NCBI RefSeq assembly: GCF_000425025.1
Contig: NZ_AUKZ01000014.1
Location: 1 to 47,709 of the forward strand
Length of the DNA stretch: 47,709 nt
Source of the DNA: Streptococcus castoreus DSM 17536
GTDB lineage: Bacteria > Bacillota > Bacilli > Lactobacillales > Streptococcaceae
Direction: 5' to 3'
The notes under the pieces were generated by a model that did no database searches, was not told the origin of the DNA, and saw nothing but the letters and a program-made list of their open reading frames with translations. Below, in pieces: positions 44,721 to 47,709 of the stretch. Position 1 is the stretch's first letter. Each line of letters begins with the position of its first letter. A program made the translations under genes and the position numbers.

Positions 44721-45470
44721 TTAGTTGACTTGCATAATGTTCTTGGCCATACGTTGGCTACCAAACAATACAATGATATAGATGATCCCTTTTCCAATAG
44801 CCATTAAAGCACTGATCCAAGCACCTTTGGTAGCGACCGTTAAGAGGTCATCTGTCACTATAGCTGGGTAAAGCATAATGACAATGACTAAAATCAATCC
44901 CTGAAGGACAGCTGCGATATAGAGCTTGAAAAAGCCAAAGCAAATGGGTCGAAGGCTTTCCATCATGTAACACGCCACGACAATTTTTCCAATTCCTTTG
45001 TAGGTATAGAGGGTAAAGGAACGCAACAAAATCAATAGTTTAGTCGATATTTGACCGATAAAGTCAACAACCCAGTAAGTTACCTGGAGGATGCCTTTTG
45101 CAGCCCAATTTAGATTTTTTACGCTAAATTCTACATTAGTTTTTACCTCTTTGACTCCTAATTTCGCCACCATCTTGATAATGACATTAAAGAGCCAGGA
45201 CAGGCTATCAAAAATCTCATCCACATAGAGAATGAGAAAGAGGGCTATCGCATATTTGAGGATTTCCTCTATCCATAACTGTAAGGTCAACTCGCCACCA
45301 TTGCTTTTGAGTTGCTGGTTCCAGTTAAGCAGGTTGATCCCCATGAAGAGTAAGAGAAGCAAGATAGCGACTTTTTCCATAGAGCCTGAGACTGTCTCCA
45401 TCAGGTTATAAGCCGTTGGGTTATAGTCTTTAAGGCTCATTGTTAGTTGGTCTAGTGTGGATTGGTTCAT
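44721..45470 (-). CDS. VirB6/TrbL-like polytopic conjugation protein
   Basis: A 249-residue membrane protein with about six helices (KVAILLLLLFMGINLL near 32-47, ILKYAIALFLILYV, then pairs near 130-150, 165-195 and 210-240). This is the shape of VirB6/TrbL/PrgH channel proteins. AAGGAGG lies 8 nt before the ATG at 45470 (MNQSTLDQL). It follows the VirB2-like gene within 20 nt and precedes the split gene by 11 nt. Confidence 0.75.
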   Translation of the reverse strand: MNQSTLDQLTMSLKDYNPTAYNLMETVSGSMEKVAILLLLLFMGINLLNWNQQLKSNGGELTLQLWIEEILKYAIALFLILYVDEIFDSLSWLFNVIIKMVAKLGVKEVKTNVEFSVKNLNWAAKGILQVTYWVVDFIGQISTKLLILLRSFTLYTYKGIGKIVVACYMMESLRPICFGFFKLYIAAVLQGLILVIVIMLYPAIVTDDLLTVATKGAWISALMAIGKGIIYIIVLFGSQRMAKNIMQVN

Positions 45471-45488
45471 GACCACCACCTCCTTGTC

Positions 45489-45713
45489 TTACCCAATAGA
45501 GGACAGTCCTGCGGCAAGGGCTGAAAAGAGGGTCTTCAGAACGCCTCCAAGAAGAGCACCTAGGATAACACTTTGGATCCCTTTGTCCTTCTTATCGTCC
45601 AATTCCCGACGAATCCCGATAGCCAAGTCCCAAGCACCCCAGGCCGCCCAACCAAGACCGACCAAACCTCCGATTGTTCCGATTTGATTCACAAAATTAA
45701 CAACTGTTTGCAT
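45489..45713 (-). CDS. VirB2-like small membrane protein
   Basis: A 74-residue protein with two Gly/Ala-rich hydrophobic segments (IGTIGGLVGLGWAAWGAWDL and ILGALLGGVLKTLFSALAAG) separated by a charged loop (RRELDDKKDKG), the form of TrbC/VirB2-type or PrgF-like proteins. The start at 45713 (MQTVVNF) is preceded by GTGAG; a GTG at 45728 is an alternative that adds five residues. It lies just upstream of the VirB6-like gene. Confidence 0.65.
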   Translation of the reverse strand: MQTVVNFVNQIGTIGGLVGLGWAAWGAWDLAIGIRRELDDKKDKGIQSVILGALLGGVLKTLFSALAAGLSSIG

Positions 45714-45746
45714 ATAGATGTTTCTCACTTTCTGTTTTTCTAAAAA

Positions 45747-45776
45747 ATAAAAGACACTAAGAATGACTTAGTGTCT
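45747..45776 (-). terminator. Terminator inside the transfer operon
   Basis: AGACACTAA/TTAGTGTCT with a 7-base loop, followed on the minus strand by TTTTATTTTTT. It falls after the first gene (45802-46287) and before the VirB2-like gene, so it would limit or attenuate downstream transcription. Confidence 0.75.
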
Positions 45777-45801
45777 ATGTGTATGGTAGATTTTATGAGG
45801 A

Positions 45802-46287
45802 TTAGACCTCATCTGAATAAAAGGTTAGAGAGAGGGCGGTGATGATAGCTAGGACAACGATAATAGTGGTTTCCCACCAGTAATAGATGGGAACACCATG
45901 AGGAAAGACAAAGCCAGTCATTAAGTTATTAAACCAATCAGGTGCTGGAATATCTTTTTGAATTAGAAAAGCATACCCTGCTATTCCAAAACCTAGAATA
46001 AAGTATGATAAAACTTTAAACACAAACCAACCAATAGCTGTCACCAGTAAACTCTTCAAAAGATTATAAATAAAGAGCAACAGGAAGACTGGTGTTATCG
46101 CTACTTTAACTAACAAACTCGGTAGGTTCTTTAAACTAGCTAGAAGAGCTTGTCCAAGCCACTTCAATCCTTTCTTCCATTTGTCCTCTTTAGGGGCTTG
46201 TGGAGCCTGTGGAGCTATTTGACGTGGCGTGTAATAGGTATAACCACTTTTTGTTACATGCATATCCATCTTTTTATCCTTTTCCAT
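45802..46287 (-). CDS. Membrane protein at the head of the transfer operon
   Basis: A 161-residue protein. The first 45 residues are soluble and Pro/Gln-rich (RQIAPQAPQAPKEDKWKK), followed by about three transmembrane helices (55-78, 80-107, 137-156). No family is recognised. GAGGGG lies 9-10 nt before the ATG. It is the first gene after the promoter near 46322 and is followed by a terminator, so it may be made in excess of the channel proteins. Confidence 0.65.
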   Translation of the reverse strand: MEKDKKMDMHVTKSGYTYYTPRQIAPQAPQAPKEDKWKKGLKWLGQALLASLKNLPSLLVKVAITPVFLLLFIYNLLKSLLVTAIGWFVFKVLSYFILGFGIAGYAFLIQKDIPAPDWFNNLMTGFVFPHGVPIYYWWETTIIVVLAIITALSLTFYSDEV

Positions 46288-46316
46288 AACTGATTATCCC
46301 CTCTGATTTTTCTTTC

Positions 46317-46325
46317 ATTATAGCA
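46317..46325 (-). promoter_or_regulatory. Promoter of the transfer operon
   Basis: Extended -10 TGCTATAAT on the minus strand (46325-46317) with no good -35. The predicted start is about 23 nt before the first gene. The rest of the spacer 46326-46522 holds one long imperfect hairpin (AATGGA/TCCATT outside, AAAGTA/TACTTT inside, near 46474-46517) that may end the adhesin transcript. Confidence 0.6.
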
Positions 46326-46522
46326 TAAAATGATCAGAGCTTCTAGAGGCTCACCGCAGCCTTTTATCTGTTCTTAAATTAGACTAAGCCAAGATCTATC
46401 CACTCACCCTAACAAGCAACCCAATTTTTAGAGGAATCATGGAAAATTGAATGAGAAGTGACTTGCTAGAGAGAATGGACAGACCCAAAGTAATCTACTT
46501 TGATGGCTTATCCATTAATAAC

Positions 46523-47709
46523 TTACTGTTGACGCTTTTTAAGCCCTACAACCCCTAAGAGTGAGAGTAAGGCTGCCCCAAGCACTGTTAGGACAGATAC
46601 CCCTTGCTCACCTGTAGATGGTAAAGCTGGTGCTTTAGGAGTTACAGGTTGAGGTGGTTCTGGCGTATGAGTGGTAACTTTATTAGATTTCACAGGATTA
46701 CCGTTGACATACAAGGTATACTCATTTGTCACATCACCTGCTTTAATACGCTTAACAACCACAAAAGCATCTGCTCCAAATTCGCTAGTACGTGGGATTT
46801 GTGCGAGGAAGTCTGCCTTAAAGGCCAACTCATAACGACCTGTTTCCTTATTGTAGGTTGTCTCAGTGTACTGAACTAAGTCAGTACCTTTAGGGATAAT
46901 AGTGCCATCTGATAAAGTGAGATCAACTGTCGCAAAGACCTTGTCTTTCTGGTAGAGGTCATGCGTATTCTGGAGTTGATCCACAAATTTATATTCTGTT
47001 AGGTCATAGCCACGGTTACTTGGCACTACCCATCCTTCCAATTTATAAGTTACTTCATCACCGATTTTCACTGTGCCATTTTGGATAGACTTACCATCTT
47101 GGTCAAGCACTTCTTTATGAACAGCTAGTTCAGGCAGGTGGTTAACCACGATATTGCCGTAATAACCATTCCCCATATCTAATTGATAGGTTTGATTAGT
47201 AATGTCACCTTTCTTGAACTCTTGTTTAAGTTTAAACGACAAGTTGTAGGTAATATCTAACCCTTTTTGAACATAAGCTTTGTAAAAGGCTGCTGGGTCT
47301 TTAGCTACCCACATGTAAAACTCTCCCACTGGAGAAATGCCTGATGCCTTGATCAGTGCTTTTAGCTTATCGTCAAGGGTATCTTGAGATAACACATGGC
47401 GCATCTCTAAGAGATTGGTCACATCATCTCCGTTAGCGGCCTTAATGGAATTCACAACCAGTGAATGACCATCGATAGCTTCATCCTTGTAATCATCGAC
47501 ATAGATAAAGCCTTTCATGACACTTTCTTTGGCAGCTGTCATCCCTTTATACTGATCAAAATCTTGCTTAGCCACGTAAGTCAGCGTGCTGTTTGGCAAG
47601 ACAGACTTCCCATCAATGGACTGACCCTTGTCATCCACAATGGTTTTAGTTGGCTGAATCAGATTATCATGCGGTGTTGGATTATCTCCTCCTGGATTAC
47701 GAGGTGTTT
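46523..47709 (-). CDS. Antigen I/II-type LPXTG surface adhesin, C-terminal part
   Basis: The frame is open to the window edge, so the 5' part is missing (395 codons seen). It begins in a Pro/Asn-rich linker (TPRNPGGDNPTPHDN). Two or three beta-sandwich domains follow, typical of antigen I/II C-domains with isopeptide bonds (KTIVDDKGQSIDGKSVLPNS; VHKEVLDQDGKSIQ and KFVDQLQNTHDLYQ). Then come a Pro-rich stalk (THTPEPPQPVTPKAP), LPSTGEQ, a hydrophobic segment and KKRQQ, a sortase A signal. Such proteins bind salivary agglutinin and other host or bacterial surfaces. AspA of the RD2 element in M28 S. pyogenes is the closest known parallel by context. In ICEs and pCF10-like plasmids such adhesins may help mating contact. 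Confidence 0.88.
   Translation of the reverse strand, partial: TPRNPGGDNPTPHDNLIQPTKTIVDDKGQSIDGKSVLPNSTLTYVAKQDFDQYKGMTAAKESVMKGFIYVDDYKDEAIDGHSLVVNSIKAANGDDVTNLLEMRHVLSQDTLDDKLKALIKASGISPVGEFYMWVAKDPAAFYKAYVQKGLDITYNLSFKLKQEFKKGDITNQTYQLDMGNGYYGNIVVNHLPELAVHKEVLDQDGKSIQNGTVKIGDEVTYKLEGWVVPSNRGYDLTEYKFVDQLQNTHDLYQKDKVFATVDLTLSDGTIIPKGTDLVQYTETTYNKETGRYELAFKADFLAQIPRTSEFGADAFVVVKRIKAGDVTNEYTLYVNGNPVKSNKVTTHTPEPPQPVTPKAPALPSTGEQGVSVLTVLGAALLSLLGVVGLKKRQQ

Larger units (their letters stand above)
25375..47709 (-). mobile_element. Left part of an integrative conjugative element
   Basis: From the transposase next to hpf to the right edge runs one co-oriented block of conjugation genes: relaxase, MobC, VirD4, VirB4, other secretion-channel subunits, a wall hydrolase and an LPXTG adhesin. 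There are no housekeeping genes. The left boundary is taken at or just before the transposase gene. The right boundary and attachment repeats lie outside the window, so the integrase and att sites are not seen. Adhesin plus transfer genes resemble RD2 of M28 S. pyogenes. Confidence 0.8.

Overview
The window looks like the chromosome of a pyogenic-group Streptococcus (S. pyogenes or a close relative such as S. dysgalactiae). The evidence is low GC, a fasBCA two-component operon followed by a FasX-type small RNA, streptococcal gene orders (dut-radA-gltX, fthC-gluP, gpsA-galU), a CiaR-type csRNA, and an integrative conjugative element (ICE) ending in an antigen I/II-type LPXTG adhesin. Nearly everything is on the minus strand. 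The exceptions are gpsA-galU, one membrane gene inside the ICE, and some small RNAs. No database was searched: identities rest on motifs, lengths, gene order and remembered family sequences.

Positions 1-9000: a plus-strand terminator of a gene lying to the left, then FasX, fasA, fasC, fasB and gltX. Next come a decayed MFS transporter, a compact group IIC intron without a protein gene, a LytTR regulator paired with a LiaF-like membrane protein, and a broken beta-carbonic anhydrase. Positions 9000-16000: radA (apparently starting at ATA), dut, queH and a MarR-controlled heterodimeric ABC exporter. Positions 16500-23000: gpsA-galU, a second copy of the same intron, gluP-fthC, a CiaR-type small RNA, a decayed thioester-domain LPXTG adhesin, and pgi. 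Positions 23300-25300: a membrane protein, the small SRP RNA, hpf, and a short stretch that can encode two opposed small RNAs.

Positions 25375-47709: the left part of an ICE. It holds an ISLre2-family transposase gene, relaxase and MobC with a candidate oriT, a large TOPRIM/ArdC-like fusion, VirD4 with a PcfB-like partner, and a type IV secretion set: VirB8-like, a three-domain peptidoglycan hydrolase, VirB4, PrgI/VirB3-like, VirB6-like and VirB2-like. It also holds accessory genes and the C-terminal part of an antigen I/II-type adhesin that runs off the right edge. Adhesin plus conjugation genes resemble the RD2 type of element known in M28 S. pyogenes and group B streptococci; this is an inference. 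Relaxase/MobC would nick the DNA, VirD4/PcfB would hand it to the VirB4-powered channel, and the hydrolase would open the wall.

The most notable observations are: two ORF-less group IIC introns whose paired regions covary, each sitting just after a terminator; FasB and FasC with complementary losses of kinase motifs; the ATA start of radA; the opposed small RNAs at the ICE edge; a transfer gene cut by one in-frame TGA; and a lone plus-strand membrane gene within the transfer operon.
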